A DNA stretch of 64,000 bases from assembly GCF_014297335.1 (NCBI RefSeq), contig NZ_JACOQH010000001.1, forward strand, positions 248,001 to 312,000, written 5' to 3'. Numbering within the stretch: the first letter of the stretch is position 1; every line of letters begins with the position of its first letter. A program made the translations under genes and the position numbers. The stretch comes from Roseburia_D yibonii (lineage in GTDB: Bacteria; Bacillota; Clostridia; Lachnospirales; Lachnospiraceae). Under the pieces are notes generated by a model. It saw nothing but the letters and a program-made list of their open reading frames with translations, did no database searches and was not told where the DNA came from. Shown here in pieces: positions 22,539 through 31,588 of this stretch.

Positions 22539-24617
22539 TTAGTCTGTCAGCAAATTCTGCATGCTCTTTAAGCCGATCAGAAGTGTTGATGCATTATGAA
22601 GCAGCGCTGAAGTCGCCGGCTGTAAAATACCGCCCACGCCAAGCACGATAAGACCCGTATTGAATCCCACGATCGTACGGTAATTCTTATGGATCCGTTT
22701 CATAAGGCTGTCACTGAGAAGCTTTAACGTCACGATCTGATACAGATTGTCCGCGCCAATGGTAATGTCTGCGATCTCTTTTGCGATCTCCGCGCCATCA
22801 CGGATGGCGATTCCTACGTTTGCCGCAGAAAGTGCCGGAGAATCGTTGATTCCGTCACCGATCATAATGACTTTTCTTCCCTTTTCTTTTTCCTTTTCGA
22901 CATAGCCGACTTTATCCTCCGGAAGGACTTCGGAATAATACTCATCCACGCCTACCCGCTTCGCGATCGCGCGCGCGGTACGCTCACTGTCTCCGGTCAT
23001 CATAACTACTTTGGAAATTCCGGCTTTCTTTAAGGAATTGACCACTGCCTCTGCCTCTTCTCTGAGCGGATCTTCGACACAGATGACTGCCGCAAGTTCC
23101 CCTTCGATCGCAAGATACAGATGGGAGTATTCTTTTGGAAGCTCGTCAAACTGCTGCTGCATTCCCTCCGGAATCCGGCAGTTTTCATCTTCAAAGACAA
23201 AGTGATGGCTTCCGATAATTGCGCGTTTTCCGTTGATTGAAGTGGAAATTCCATGCGCAACAATATATTCTACCTTTGTATGCATCTCTTCATGCGCAAG
23301 ATTTCTCTGTTCCGCCGCGTCCACAACCGCTTTTGCCATGGAGTGCGGGAAATGCTCTTCCAGACACGCCGCGATACGGAGCAGTTCATCCGTGGACTGT
23401 CCGTTGAAAGATACCACCTTCGCAACGGTCGGCTCAGCCTTTGTGAGCGTACCTGTCTTGTCAAAGACAATGGTATCCGCTTCCGCGATCGCTTCCAGAT
23501 ATTTTCCGCCTTTTACCGTAATATTGTAAAGGCTTGCTTCACGGATCGCGGAAAGTACCGAGATCGGCATCGCAAGTTTTAACGCACAGGAGAAGTCAAC
23601 CATCAGAACCGAAAGCGCCTTGGTCACATTTCTGGTAAACAGATATACGAGACCGGTACCCGCAAGCGTGTACGGCACAAGACGGTCTGCAAGATGCTCC
23701 GCTCTGCCTTCAGATGCGGATTTTAATTTTTCGGATTCTTCGATCATGGTAACGATCTTCTCGAAGCGGCTGGAACCACCGACTTCTTTTACTCTGACCG
23801 TCACTTCTCCTTCCTCTACAACGGTTCCCGCATATACGGAACTCTCTACGGTCTTCCGCACCGGAACGGATTCTCCGGTCAGGGATGCCTGATTGATCAT
23901 TGCCTCACCGTCTGTTACGAGGCCGTCAAACGGAATGACATTTCCCATATGTACAATGACCTGGTCTCCTTCTTTGATGTCGGATACCGGAACCAGGATC
24001 TCCTGATCTTCGGTCTTTAACCAGACTTTACTTACATTTAAGGACATGGTTCTTGCCAGGTCGTCTACCGACTTTTTGTGTGTCCACTCGCCAAGCAGTT
24101 CTCCGATGCCAAGTAAGAACATTACGGATCCCGCGGTATTAAAATCTCCGCGCAGCATGGAGATGCTGATCGCTGTCGCGTCTAAGACCGGTACCTCGAT
24201 CTTTTGCGCCGCAAGTGTCTGTAATCCTTCTTTGATATATTTTATGGATGTAAGTCCTGTATAGCATACCCGGAGCGGATATGGCAGAAGGAATTTTCTC
24301 GCGTAATGGAAAAGTACCTTATAGACCAGCTTGTCCTGATACTCCTGGTTTACTTTTCTTCCTGAATTTTCGATCAGACCTTCCGGCATCTCCACATCTT
24401 CATAGTGGAATTTTCTGAGCCGGTCTATGATCGCTTCTCTGTCACCGACATAGCAGATGATCGCGTCGCCGGTGCGTTCCCTTACCTGCACGGATGTCAC
24501 ATATTTGAAACTGTGCAGATAATATAACAGCGTGTCTGCCTGCGCAAAGGTCATTCGCTTCTGCGCCATATGTACACGCATACGTCCCTTGATCTCATGC
24601 TTGATTTGAAATTTCAA
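22539..24617 (-). CDS. Heavy-metal P1B-type ATPase with S-C-A in the transmembrane metal site
   Basis: A 692-residue metal-exporting ATPase. The N-terminal 75 residues look like a degenerate HMA domain without the CxxC pair. The actuator loop carries LTGESVPV, the phosphorylation site is VFDKTGTLTK, the nucleotide domain has an HP pair (EEHFPHSMAKA) and the hinge GDGINDSPALSAANVG. The transmembrane metal motif usually CPC or SPC is here DFSCALKLAMP, so the ion is not the usual copper, zinc or cadmium by simple rule. Translation starts at TTG, with AAGGAG eight bases upstream. A DUF6110-like gene precedes it, as similar small proteins precede mycobacterial CtpC-type pumps, which hints at manganese or iron. 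Confidence 0.85.
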   Translation of the reverse strand: MKFQIKHEIKGRMRVHMAQKRMTFAQADTLLYYLHSFKYVTSVQVRERTGDAIICYVGDREAIIDRLRKFHYEDVEMPEGLIENSGRKVNQEYQDKLVYKVLFHYARKFLLPYPLRVCYTGLTSIKYIKEGLQTLAAQKIEVPVLDATAISISMLRGDFNTAGSVMFLLGIGELLGEWTHKKSVDDLARTMSLNVSKVWLKTEDQEILVPVSDIKEGDQVIVHMGNVIPFDGLVTDGEAMINQASLTGESVPVRKTVESSVYAGTVVEEGEVTVRVKEVGGSSRFEKIVTMIEESEKLKSASEGRAEHLADRLVPYTLAGTGLVYLFTRNVTKALSVLMVDFSCALKLAMPISVLSAIREASLYNITVKGGKYLEAIAEADTIVFDKTGTLTKAEPTVAKVVSFNGQSTDELLRIAACLEEHFPHSMAKAVVDAAEQRNLAHEEMHTKVEYIVAHGISTSINGKRAIIGSHHFVFEDENCRIPEGMQQQFDELPKEYSHLYLAIEGELAAVICVEDPLREEAEAVVNSLKKAGISKVVMMTGDSERTARAIAKRVGVDEYYSEVLPEDKVGYVEKEKEKGRKVIMIGDGINDSPALSAANVGIAIRDGAEIAKEIADITIGADNLYQIVTLKLLSDSLMKRIHKNYRTIVGFNTGLIVLGVGGILQPATSALLHNASTLLIGLKSMQNLLTD

Positions 24618-24641
24618 ATTGATTCACTCCTTAGAAAAACA

Positions 24642-24659
24642 CCTGCAGGATCCTGCAGG
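24642..24659 (-). terminator. Attenuator-like hairpin before the P-type ATPase gene
   Basis: CCTGCAGGATCCTGCAGG is a perfect 18-base palindrome. Read on the minus strand it is followed by GTGTTTTT. It lies between the DUF6110-like gene and the ATPase gene, so it may reduce read-through between them. Confidence 0.5.
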
Positions 24660-24691
24660 CGTTCTTTATTTTTTCAGATCAGTCACTTATC

Positions 24692-24997
24692 TTATTCTTC
24701 TGTTGTGTCCGCTTCTGCTTCTTCTTCCACGTCCTCAACTGCTTCTGCTTCTGCGGCTGCTGCACGTTCTTCATTCTGCTGTTTTGCTTCTGCGTAGATA
24801 TCTCCCGCATTCTCCTGAACGGTAGCTGCTGTCTTCATCACGCAGTCCTTTGCTCTTAAAAATGCTGCGGTGCATCCGGTATAAACCTTCTTCGCGTCAT
24901 CACTGGAAAGTGCTTTGATACCTGCGGTACCAAACAGAACTCCTGCTGCAAAAATACCTGTCTTCGCCCAATTAATCTTTTCAAAACACTTTAACAT
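24692..24997 (-). CDS. DUF6110-like small membrane protein
   Basis: A 101-residue protein with one N-terminal hydrophobic helix (TGIFAAGVLFGTAGIKAL), a conserved-looking central part (SDDAKKVYTGCTAAFLRAKDCVM) and an acidic, alanine-rich C-terminal tail. It lies directly upstream of a P1B ATPase on the same strand and is probably its accessory factor. DUF1490 proteins sit in the same position beside mycobacterial metal ATPases. The function is unproven. Confidence 0.65.
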   Translation of the reverse strand: MLKCFEKINWAKTGIFAAGVLFGTAGIKALSSDDAKKVYTGCTAAFLRAKDCVMKTAATVQENAGDIYAEAKQQNEERAAAAEAEAVEDVEEEAEADTTEE

Positions 24998-25123
24998 TTC
25001 TTTTACCTCCGTAACTTTTCTCTACAGTTTTTATCATATATTAGTTCGCCTGGTTTACATTTTCAAGACTTTTTTCACTAATGATAATTTTTATCAGTTC
25101 CCAGTTCTTTAATATATATTTTC

Positions 25124-25336
25124 CTATAACAGGATCATACATCGTTCCGAGGTTTTTTCAATCTCTTTGTAGCAATATTTGAGATCGTGCCTGATCCGTC
25201 TGCACACCGCAAGCGCCATATCGCTCACCCGCTTGGAGTGTCCTGCGGTATAAGGGCTTTTCGCATCCAGCGCGCTGACCAGGCACTCGATGATCTCGTG
25301 GTAATCAATATCTCCGTAATAAAAATTGTCTTTCAT
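25124..25336 (-). pseudogene. Truncated HD-GYP domain remnant
   Basis: The frame from the ATG at 25336 (GGAGG ten bases upstream) encodes KDNFYYGDIDYHEIIECLVS, then SALDAKSPYTAGHSKRVSDM, the start of an HD-GYP phosphodiesterase domain. After CRRIRHD it loses similarity and ends at 70 residues, lacking the HD and GYP catalytic parts. In another frame further downstream, GTMYDPVIGKYIL resembles the C-terminal end of the same family. Together these suggest a large internal deletion and frameshift in a cyclic-di-GMP phosphodiesterase gene. Confidence 0.6.
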
Positions 25337-25358
25337 TTTCTGTCTGCCTCCATATTTC

Positions 25359-26144
25359 CTACCCCAATGCCACATCGAGCATCATCATGACCGTGAATCC
25401 TGCCGCGAAAAGAAGTGTTCCCACATTGGAGTGCGCCCCTTCGGACATCTCCGGGATCAGTTCTTCCACCACCACATAGATCATGGCTCCCGCCGCGAAG
25501 CTTAACAAATACGGCAGTACCGGAACGATAAAACCTGCCGCCGCCACGGTAAGGAGCGCGCCGATCGGTTCCACGATACCGGAAAGTACACCACAGATGA
25601 ACGCCTTCCCCTTGCTCATCCCTTCTGACCGGAGCGGCATCGATATGATCGCTCCCTCCGGAAGATTCTGGATCGCGATTCCAAGCGCGAGCGCGAACGC
25701 TCCCATCGCCGTGATATCACCATTCCCCATGCGATACCCGGCGTATACCACACCAACTGCCATTCCTTCCGGAATGTTGTGAAGCGTCACCGCGAGCACC
25801 AGCATAGTCGTCCGCTTCAGCTGTGTATGCAGCCCTTCCGCGGTCTCTGCTCCCATGTGCAGATGCGGTATGATATGATCCAGAAAAAGTAAAAATAAAA
25901 TACCAAGCCAGAATCCGACTGCCGCAGGGAGAAACGCAAGTTTCCCAAGCTCTGCCGACTGATTCATCGCCGGTATCAAAAGACTCCAGATGGATGCTGC
26001 TACCATGACTCCCGCCGCGAAACCGGTGAGTGCCTTCTGTACAATGCGGTTCATGCTGTTTCTTCTCATAACAAACACGCATGCCGCACCAAGTGATGTT
26101 CCCGCAAACGGGATCAGGATCCCGCTTAATATATCAGTTGTCAT
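25359..26144 (-). CDS. ZIP family metal transporter
   Basis: A 261-residue membrane protein with about eight helices that imports zinc, iron or manganese ions. Metal-site motifs are visible in helices four and five (LHNIPEGMAVGVVYAG and IQNLPEGAIISMPL), with HNxPEG and N-x-PEGA typical of the GufA/ZupT group. A histidine-bearing loop (HIIPHLHMGAE) separates helices three and four. An operator of the GTTAG-N6-CTAAC type directly ahead of its ribosome site ties it to the iron-type regulon of the window. Confidence 0.9.
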   Translation of the reverse strand: MTTDILSGILIPFAGTSLGAACVFVMRRNSMNRIVQKALTGFAAGVMVAASIWSLLIPAMNQSAELGKLAFLPAAVGFWLGILFLLFLDHIIPHLHMGAETAEGLHTQLKRTTMLVLAVTLHNIPEGMAVGVVYAGYRMGNGDITAMGAFALALGIAIQNLPEGAIISMPLRSEGMSKGKAFICGVLSGIVEPIGALLTVAAAGFIVPVLPYLLSFAAGAMIYVVVEELIPEMSEGAHSNVGTLLFAAGFTVMMMLDVALG

Positions 26145-26161
26145 AATCCATCCTCCTCTCT

Positions 26162-26177
26162 GTTAGTTGCATCTAAC
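26162..26177 (-). promoter_or_regulatory. GTTAG-N6-CTAAC operator of the ZIP transporter gene
   Basis: GTTAGTTGCATCTAAC is a perfect half-site pair 18 bases upstream of the ATG, downstream of a TACAAT -10 element. A repressor here would block transcription start. Confidence 0.7.
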
Positions 26178-26217
26178 TCCATCCTGTGTTATTGTACTAT
26201 ACTTTTGCGAAAAAAAA

Positions 26218-26254
26218 CAGTATGCGCGCAGAATTTTTTTCTGCACACATACTG
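26218..26254 (-). terminator. Terminator after the lipoprotein-domain remnant
   Basis: CAGTATG and CATACTG flank an inner GCAGAA/TTCTGC pairing. The minus-strand reading ends in CTGTTTTTTTTC. Confidence 0.7.
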
Positions 26255-26293
26255 CTCTTGCACTGACAGACCTATGGTAAGCCACACGCGGTC

Positions 26294-26593
26294 TTATTCA
26301 AAAGAAACACTTAACGGATCGGTGTCAAAAATTGTATCATAAGTATCCGTATCAAATACATGGAACGTAAATTCCACATTCTGGATCTGCCTGATCCCTG
26401 CCTGATCTAAATCACTGCTGAGCAATGTGATCCCATCATTTGCGGTTTTTCCCGCAGCCACATCGCAGGAGAAAACACTCTGCGTCATGATCCCGTTGAC
26501 GGCTGCTCCGACAGCCTCATTATTTTTGCCCTGCAGCGGAATTACTCCATTGCCGACGTAAATGAACTGCTCTTTGAAAAAGGCTTTTCCTTT
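26294..26593 (-). pseudogene. C-terminal remnant of a lipoprotein-type domain
   Basis: The frame is open for about 100 codons after a stop at 26594-26596 and reads FFKEQFIYVGNGVIPLQGKN, then NGIMTQSVFSCDVAAGKTAND, SSDLDQAGIRQIQNVEF and FHVFDTDTYDTIFDTDPLSV. This is the end of a repeated extracellular domain of Lachnospiraceae lipoproteins, from memory of such sequences. There is no start codon near the beginning and no signal peptide; an internal ATG gives only 64 residues. It is most likely a 5'-truncated gene. Confidence 0.55.
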
Positions 26594-26598
26594 TTACA

Positions 26599-26961
26599 TT
26601 AATTTTCCTCGATGTGATCGCAGCCCTGGGCTATGATCGTCCGCACATGATCATCCGCGAGAGAATAGAAAATGGATTTTCCCTCCCTGCGGCTCTTCAC
26701 CAGCTTGTTCTGTTTTAAGATCTTAAGCTGATGTGAGATGGCCGACTGCGTCATCTGCAGCACCTGCGCCAGATCACACACGCACACCTCCGCTTCAAAC
26801 AAAACAAATAAGATCCGGATCCGTGTAGAATCTCCAAATACTTTAAAAAGCTCTGCGAGATCGTATAACTCTGTCTCCTCCGGCATCGTCTCATTTACAA
26901 TTTTAAGCAGATTTTCATGCACTTCCACCGCATCACAACACTCTACTTCTTTTTCTGCCAT
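26599..26961 (-). CDS. ArsR/SmtB family metal-sensing repressor (CadC-like)
   Basis: A 120-residue winged-helix repressor. The CadC-type alpha-3 site is visible as VCVCDLAQVL, with further cysteines at the N-terminus (VECCDA). The C-terminal helix has DDHVRTIIAQGCDHIEE, whose Asp/His pairs resemble the alpha-5 zinc site. The recognition helix is QSAISHQLKILKQNKLV. It would release DNA when cadmium, zinc or lead binds. It is the last gene of the HMA, P-type ATPase, arsR operon, after a terminator hairpin. Matching operators precede that operon and the FtsX-type exporter. Confidence 0.9.
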   Translation of the reverse strand: MAEKEVECCDAVEVHENLLKIVNETMPEETELYDLAELFKVFGDSTRIRILFVLFEAEVCVCDLAQVLQMTQSAISHQLKILKQNKLVKSRREGKSIFYSLADDHVRTIIAQGCDHIEEN

Positions 26962-26995
26962 TTTATCACCCGCTTTTTCTTTCTTATGAAAAATC

Positions 26996-27024
26996 AGATC
27001 CTGTACCGGTCCGGCACAGGATCT
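26996..27024 (-). terminator. Intrinsic terminator between the CadA-type ATPase and arsR
   Basis: AGATCCTGT and ACAGGATCT form a nine-base stem with an inner CCGG pair and, on the minus strand, a following GATTTTTC. Partial termination here would keep repressor levels low relative to the pump. Confidence 0.7.
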
Positions 27025-27053
27025 TTCATTCGCCGCTTTTCAGTCTAACACAC

Positions 27054-28922
27054 TTACAGCTTTTTTACAAATAATACCCGGATTGCGTTTAATACCGCGA
27101 GCACCATAACTCCTACGTCCGCGAAGATTGCAAGCCACATATTGGCGATACCGAGTGCTCCGAGGATCAGGCACAAGACCTTGATACCGATCGCGAAGTA
27201 AATATTTTCGTAAACAATACGCATACATTTTCTTGCGATACGGATCGCTTTTGAGATTTTTAACGGATCATCATCCATCAGGACAACATCTGCCGCTTCG
27301 ATCGCCGCGTCGGAACCGAGCGCTCCCATTGCGATTCCGATATCCGCTCTGGAAAGTACCGGCGCGTCATTGATACCATCTCCGACAAAGACAAGTTTTG
27401 CCTTTGCGTTCTTCTCTTTTAAGAGTTCTTCGACTTTGGATACCTTGTCAGCCGGAAGCAGTTCACTGTAAACCTCTCCGATGCCAAGTTCCTTTGCCAC
27501 CTGATCCGCAACTTTCTTTGAGTCACCGGTCAGCATGACTGTCTTTTCGATCCCTGCATGCTTTAAGCTCGTGATCGCTTCTTTCGCATTCGGTTTTAAG
27601 AGATCGGAAATCAGGATATGTCCCGCATATGCGCCATTCACTGCCATGTGAACAACGGTTCCGACATGATGGCATTCCTTATATGGAATTCCAAGACGCT
27701 CCATCAGTTTTGCGTTTCCGGCAGCAACCGGGATCCCATCGATCTTTGCAGTCACACCGTTTCCGCTGATCTCTTCAATATCGGTCACGCGGCTGCGGTC
27801 GATCGCCTTGCCGTACGCTTTCTGCAGGCTCTTGCTGATCGGATGGGAGGAAGCGCTCTCTGCTAATGCCGCATACTCCAAAAGTCTGGCTTCTTCCATC
27901 TCATTATGATGTACCCCGCTTACCTCAAACACACCCTGTGTCATGGTACCGGTCTTATCGAAAACCACATATCTGGTCTGGGCAAGTGTCTCTAAGTAGT
28001 TGGAACCTTTGACTAAAATACCCTCTCTGCTCGCTCCGCCGATCCCGGCAAAGAAGCTGAGCGGAATACTGATGACCAGCGCGCACGGGCAGCTGATAAC
28101 CAGGAAGGTAAGCGCACGGTAGATCCAGTTGCCCCACTCCGGTGCAAGCCCCATGGCAAGCATCCGGACAAGCGGCGGCAGGACAGCCAGCGCAAGCGCT
28201 CCGTAACATACTGCCGGTGTATAGTATCTTGCGAACTTGGAGATAAAATGCTCGGATCTTGATTTCTTGGAGCTGGAATTTTCCACCAGATCCAGGATCT
28301 TTGATACCGTAGATTCCCCAAATTCTTTTGTGGTCCGGATCTTTAACACACCCGTCATATTGATGCATCCGCTGATGACTTCATCTCCCGGCGCAACCTC
28401 ACGCGGAAGACTCTCGCCCGTCAGCGCACTGGTATTTAACGTTGTCTTTCCCTCGGTGACCACACCGTCGATCGGGATCTTTTCACCCGGCTGTACCACG
28501 ATGACCGAACCGATCTCAACTTCATCCGGGTCTACCTTTTCCAGTTTTCCATCCCGCTCGATGTTTGCGTAATCCGGGCGGATGTCCATCAGCTCACTGA
28601 TGTTCCTGCGGCTCTTTCCGACCGCATAGCTCTGGAACAGTTCCCCGATCTGGTAAAACAGCATAACCGCAACGCCCTCGGTATAATTTCCAAGTACAAT
28701 GGCACCGACCGTTGCAACTGCCATCAGGAAGTTCTCATCAAAGACCTGTCTGTTTAAAATTCCCTTAAACGCCTTTTTCAAAATGTCATATCCGATAACC
28801 AGATATGGGATCATAAACAGCAGAAATCTTACATATCCTTCCACCGGGAGCTGTGAAAACACGATCATCAGCACCGCTGCCACAAGAATCCGGATAAGAA
28901 CTTTTTTCTGTTTCTTATTCAT
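27054..28922 (-). CDS. cadA: CadA/ZntA-type heavy-metal P1B ATPase
   Basis: A 622-residue efflux pump, probably for zinc, cadmium or lead. The transmembrane metal site is SCPCALVISIP, the phosphorylation site FDKTGTMTQG, the HP pair SSHPISKSL, the actuator loop LTGESLPRE and the hinge GDGINDAPVLSRADIGIAMG. It lacks an N-terminal HMA domain; a separate small HMA protein is encoded 50 bases upstream and may take that role. It is in one operon with a CadC-like sensor. Confidence 0.92.
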   Translation of the reverse strand: MNKKQKKVLIRILVAAVLMIVFSQLPVEGYVRFLLFMIPYLVIGYDILKKAFKGILNRQVFDENFLMAVATVGAIVLGNYTEGVAVMLFYQIGELFQSYAVGKSRRNISELMDIRPDYANIERDGKLEKVDPDEVEIGSVIVVQPGEKIPIDGVVTEGKTTLNTSALTGESLPREVAPGDEVISGCINMTGVLKIRTTKEFGESTVSKILDLVENSSSKKSRSEHFISKFARYYTPAVCYGALALAVLPPLVRMLAMGLAPEWGNWIYRALTFLVISCPCALVISIPLSFFAGIGGASREGILVKGSNYLETLAQTRYVVFDKTGTMTQGVFEVSGVHHNEMEEARLLEYAALAESASSHPISKSLQKAYGKAIDRSRVTDIEEISGNGVTAKIDGIPVAAGNAKLMERLGIPYKECHHVGTVVHMAVNGAYAGHILISDLLKPNAKEAITSLKHAGIEKTVMLTGDSKKVADQVAKELGIGEVYSELLPADKVSKVEELLKEKNAKAKLVFVGDGINDAPVLSRADIGIAMGALGSDAAIEAADVVLMDDDPLKISKAIRIARKCMRIVYENIYFAIGIKVLCLILGALGIANMWLAIFADVGVMVLAVLNAIRVLFVKKL

Positions 28923-28971
28923 AGCGTTCCCTCCTCTTTTTCCTTAACTGCTGCATCGCGCAGCCTGTTTT

Positions 28972-29190
28972 TTAGAAAAAGATCTCGCAATCGTCTTCTA
29001 CTTTTTTGCAGTTCTTTAAAACATCCTGCATTACTTCTTTCGGATCTTTTCCCTCTTCAAACTCTACGTTCATTTTTAAGGTCATGAAGTTTACGGTAGC
29101 ATCCTTTACACCTGCGGTGTTCTTTGCTGCTTCTTCCATTTTGTTTGCACAGTTTGCACAGTCTACATCGATCTTATAAGTTTTTTTCAT
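28972..29190 (-). CDS. Small HMA-domain metal-binding protein
   Basis: A 72-residue cytoplasmic metallochaperone-type protein. The metal loop is DVDCANCANKME, with CxxC, and the ferredoxin-like fold continues to a C-terminal DDCEIFF holding another cysteine. An ATG at 29190 has GAGG nine bases upstream and is preferred to a GTG five codons earlier. First gene of the operon, it likely feeds metal to the ATPase, which lacks this domain. Confidence 0.88.
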   Translation of the reverse strand: MKKTYKIDVDCANCANKMEEAAKNTAGVKDATVNFMTLKMNVEFEEGKDPKEVMQDVLKNCKKVEDDCEIFF

Positions 29191-29225
29191 GGTATGATTC
29201 CTCACTTTTCTCTTTTTATTTTTGT

Positions 29226-29290
29226 CTCAAACATATGAACATTTATTCATATGTTTGAGTTTATTATAGCACCGCCACCGGCATTGTCAA
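29226..29290 (-). promoter_or_regulatory. Promoter and ArsR-type operator of the HMA-CadA-ArsR operon
   Basis: On the minus strand the -35 TTGACA (29285-29290) and -10 TATAAT (29263-29268) are spaced by 16. Four bases further, CTCAAACATATGAA (29226-29239) and its exact complement (29246-29259) form a 14-base-arm inverted repeat with a six-base spacer. The core TGAACATTTATTCA resembles SmtB/CadC-family sites. Confidence 0.8.
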
Positions 29291-29307
29291 TAGGTTTTCA
29301 CCATTTT

Positions 29308-31575
29308 TTATTCTACATTTTTCAAAGCCTCATCCATCGGGATTTTGCGGATGCGCGCCATCTGGAAGAACGCCACGACAAAGTAAACGATCAGTCCGAG
29401 TACGAACATCTCTCCGTATACCTTCGGCGCGACATACATCATAAGCCAGCCGTGGAAGTCCGCCATCATACTGCGGTAAATAAGTTCGATCAATAGATAC
29501 GACAGTGGGATGCTCACAGCGATACTGCACACCACGACCCAGGTCGTCGCCGTAAGATACAGTTTTCCGATCTCCCGGTTGTCATACCCCAGTATTTTTA
29601 CCATAGAGATCGATATCGTATTCTTCTCAATGATCAGTTTGGTCAGAAGATATACAAGCAGGGCAAACATCACTATGGCAAATACGTTGATCACCTGGAA
29701 CATATCTCCCATGGAAACATCAAGCTGTCTTGAGATCTTGGTCAGATCATCCTCCGTCACGGTCGATACGATATTTTCCTTCGGGATATCCGTTAACTTT
29801 TCATCCGAAAAATATCCGTTAAAATAGTCCGCGTCCTTTTCAAACACATCCCGGTATTCATCGATATCCATAAAGATACAGATCCCCGCCGGGTAAGTAT
29901 AGATCCCTTTTACCTCAAACTCGAACTTTTTATTTCCATATGCCTCTTTTAAACGGATCGTATCCCCTTCTTTTATGCGGTACTTATCCGCATAGCTGTC
30001 AGAGATAAACACGCCATCTTCCGGCAGTTTGGCATCCACATACGCACTGTCCGGTTCAATTCCGTATGCCGTCACTTCGTCGCTCTCTTTATCTTCAAAT
30101 ACCGTTTTTAATGTGGATACACAGTAGGTCTCCGCCGCGTCATTTCCCGTCTCCGCCGGAGTTTTTAAGATGTACTGGTAATCCGCGATCATATGGTCTA
30201 AAACTTCATCCTGATAATGATTCAAAAGCGGAACCATCATAAGGCCGAACATTAAAAGGATATTGGCAAATAAGATCCCGACCGCAAGTGTCACATAGCT
30301 CGCGCTGTTCTGGAAAATGATCCGCAGGCGGAAACGGTTGAAAAATTTAAAGTGCGGCAGGCGCACTGCTTTTTTCCGCCTTGTCTTTCTTAAATCACGC
30401 CGCAGGAAGTTAAGCGGGGATAACTGCAGTTTGTGGGCGATCAGCGCAACGTTTACTAAGAGCATGATAATAAGCGGCACAACCGTTGTCAGCACAAACG
30501 CCTGCGCATTCCATCTGGTTACATAGGTCGGCAGACTGTAGCTGTTATAATATACCCCCGCAAACACATCCTTAAACACACTGTATCCGAGTATATTTCC
30601 GATGATCGCGGCGATAAAAGTCACAAGGATCGGAAGGCTGATATAATGTCTTAACAGTTCGCCTTTCGTATAACCGGACGCACGGAGCGTTCCGATCACG
30701 CCCGCTTCTTTTACGATCGTATTGTTCGTCGTCACGCCGAAAACAAATGCCATGATCACGATCACAATGTAGAGCAGCGTGAGGATCATCGAGCGGTCGC
30801 CGCCAATATCATCGCCGGTAAAATGAATGGCGGAATTGGTGTACGCCGGCAGGAATCCGGTCAGGGCATTTCCATCCATCGCGGCGGCTGTCGCCACATC
30901 TTCCATCAGATCGGTACCCATATCTTTCGCCTTTGTATCATTTTTCGGTGCTTTGTCATATTTCCATGCGTAATTGTAGCGGATCGTATCCGAATCAAAA
31001 CTGTCAAATCCGTCCTCCGTCACGATCGCGACACCGAATTTCACCGCGTCAAACATCATATCCCCGTTGTTTGAAAAAAGCGCGCTGTAATCCGAAAGTG
31101 CCACCAGCCCGGAGATCGTATACTCCGTGCCGCCTATGGTGACCGCATCCCCGATCGCGAGATCATTGTTTTTGGCATACATGCGGTCAAGCGCAATCTC
31201 ATCTTCGGATGCCGGCATTTCCCCGTCCATCAGGCACACCAGATCTACCTTATCTCTCTCTTTAAAAATGCGCAGGGTACTGTCTACCCCTTTTTCCGTC
31301 TTCTGTTCCAGATAAAAATGCTCGCAGACCGTGACATCTGATTTTTCGATCTCATCGATCAGGGCATCATCCGCTTCTGCCGCAAGCGTAAAGTTTCCGT
31401 CTTCAATGTTGTATTTTTCAAAACTCTCATCGTACGCCTGTAACATGCTGTCGTCCGCCACAAGGAATCCGGAGATCATGCCGATCGTGAGCGTCATAAA
31501 TAAAAATACGACCAGATATTTTGAAAGATCACCGACCAGTTCCCTGGGCAGGCGTTTGCGTAATGGATTTTTCAT
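29308..31575 (-). CDS. FtsX/MacB-type ABC exporter permease
   Basis: A 755-residue membrane protein. One N-terminal helix (YLVVFLFMTLTIGMISGFLV) is followed by a large extracellular domain of about 200 residues, an FtsX bundle of three helices (near residues 260-400), a second extracellular domain and a final FtsX bundle (VFAIVMFALLVYLLTKLIIE). This two-bundle layout is typical of Gram-positive exporters of lipids or peptides, or of antimicrobial-peptide resistance pumps. The ATG at 31575 has GGGGGAG six bases ahead; the longer frame would overlap the ATPase gene. It is paired with the ATPase 13 bases upstream and lies under an ArsR-type operator. Confidence 0.88.
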   Translation of the reverse strand: MKNPLRKRLPRELVGDLSKYLVVFLFMTLTIGMISGFLVADDSMLQAYDESFEKYNIEDGNFTLAAEADDALIDEIEKSDVTVCEHFYLEQKTEKGVDSTLRIFKERDKVDLVCLMDGEMPASEDEIALDRMYAKNNDLAIGDAVTIGGTEYTISGLVALSDYSALFSNNGDMMFDAVKFGVAIVTEDGFDSFDSDTIRYNYAWKYDKAPKNDTKAKDMGTDLMEDVATAAAMDGNALTGFLPAYTNSAIHFTGDDIGGDRSMILTLLYIVIVIMAFVFGVTTNNTIVKEAGVIGTLRASGYTKGELLRHYISLPILVTFIAAIIGNILGYSVFKDVFAGVYYNSYSLPTYVTRWNAQAFVLTTVVPLIIMLLVNVALIAHKLQLSPLNFLRRDLRKTRRKKAVRLPHFKFFNRFRLRIIFQNSASYVTLAVGILFANILLMFGLMMVPLLNHYQDEVLDHMIADYQYILKTPAETGNDAAETYCVSTLKTVFEDKESDEVTAYGIEPDSAYVDAKLPEDGVFISDSYADKYRIKEGDTIRLKEAYGNKKFEFEVKGIYTYPAGICIFMDIDEYRDVFEKDADYFNGYFSDEKLTDIPKENIVSTVTEDDLTKISRQLDVSMGDMFQVINVFAIVMFALLVYLLTKLIIEKNTISISMVKILGYDNREIGKLYLTATTWVVVCSIAVSIPLSYLLIELIYRSMMADFHGWLMMYVAPKVYGEMFVLGLIVYFVVAFFQMARIRKIPMDEALKNVE

Positions 31576-31588
31576 ACGTTCTCCCCCT

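Noticed and set aside
26294..26488. A 64-residue gene starting at the internal ATG
   Set aside because: The same frame carries recognisable domain sequence upstream of this ATG, so it is a remnant, not a start.
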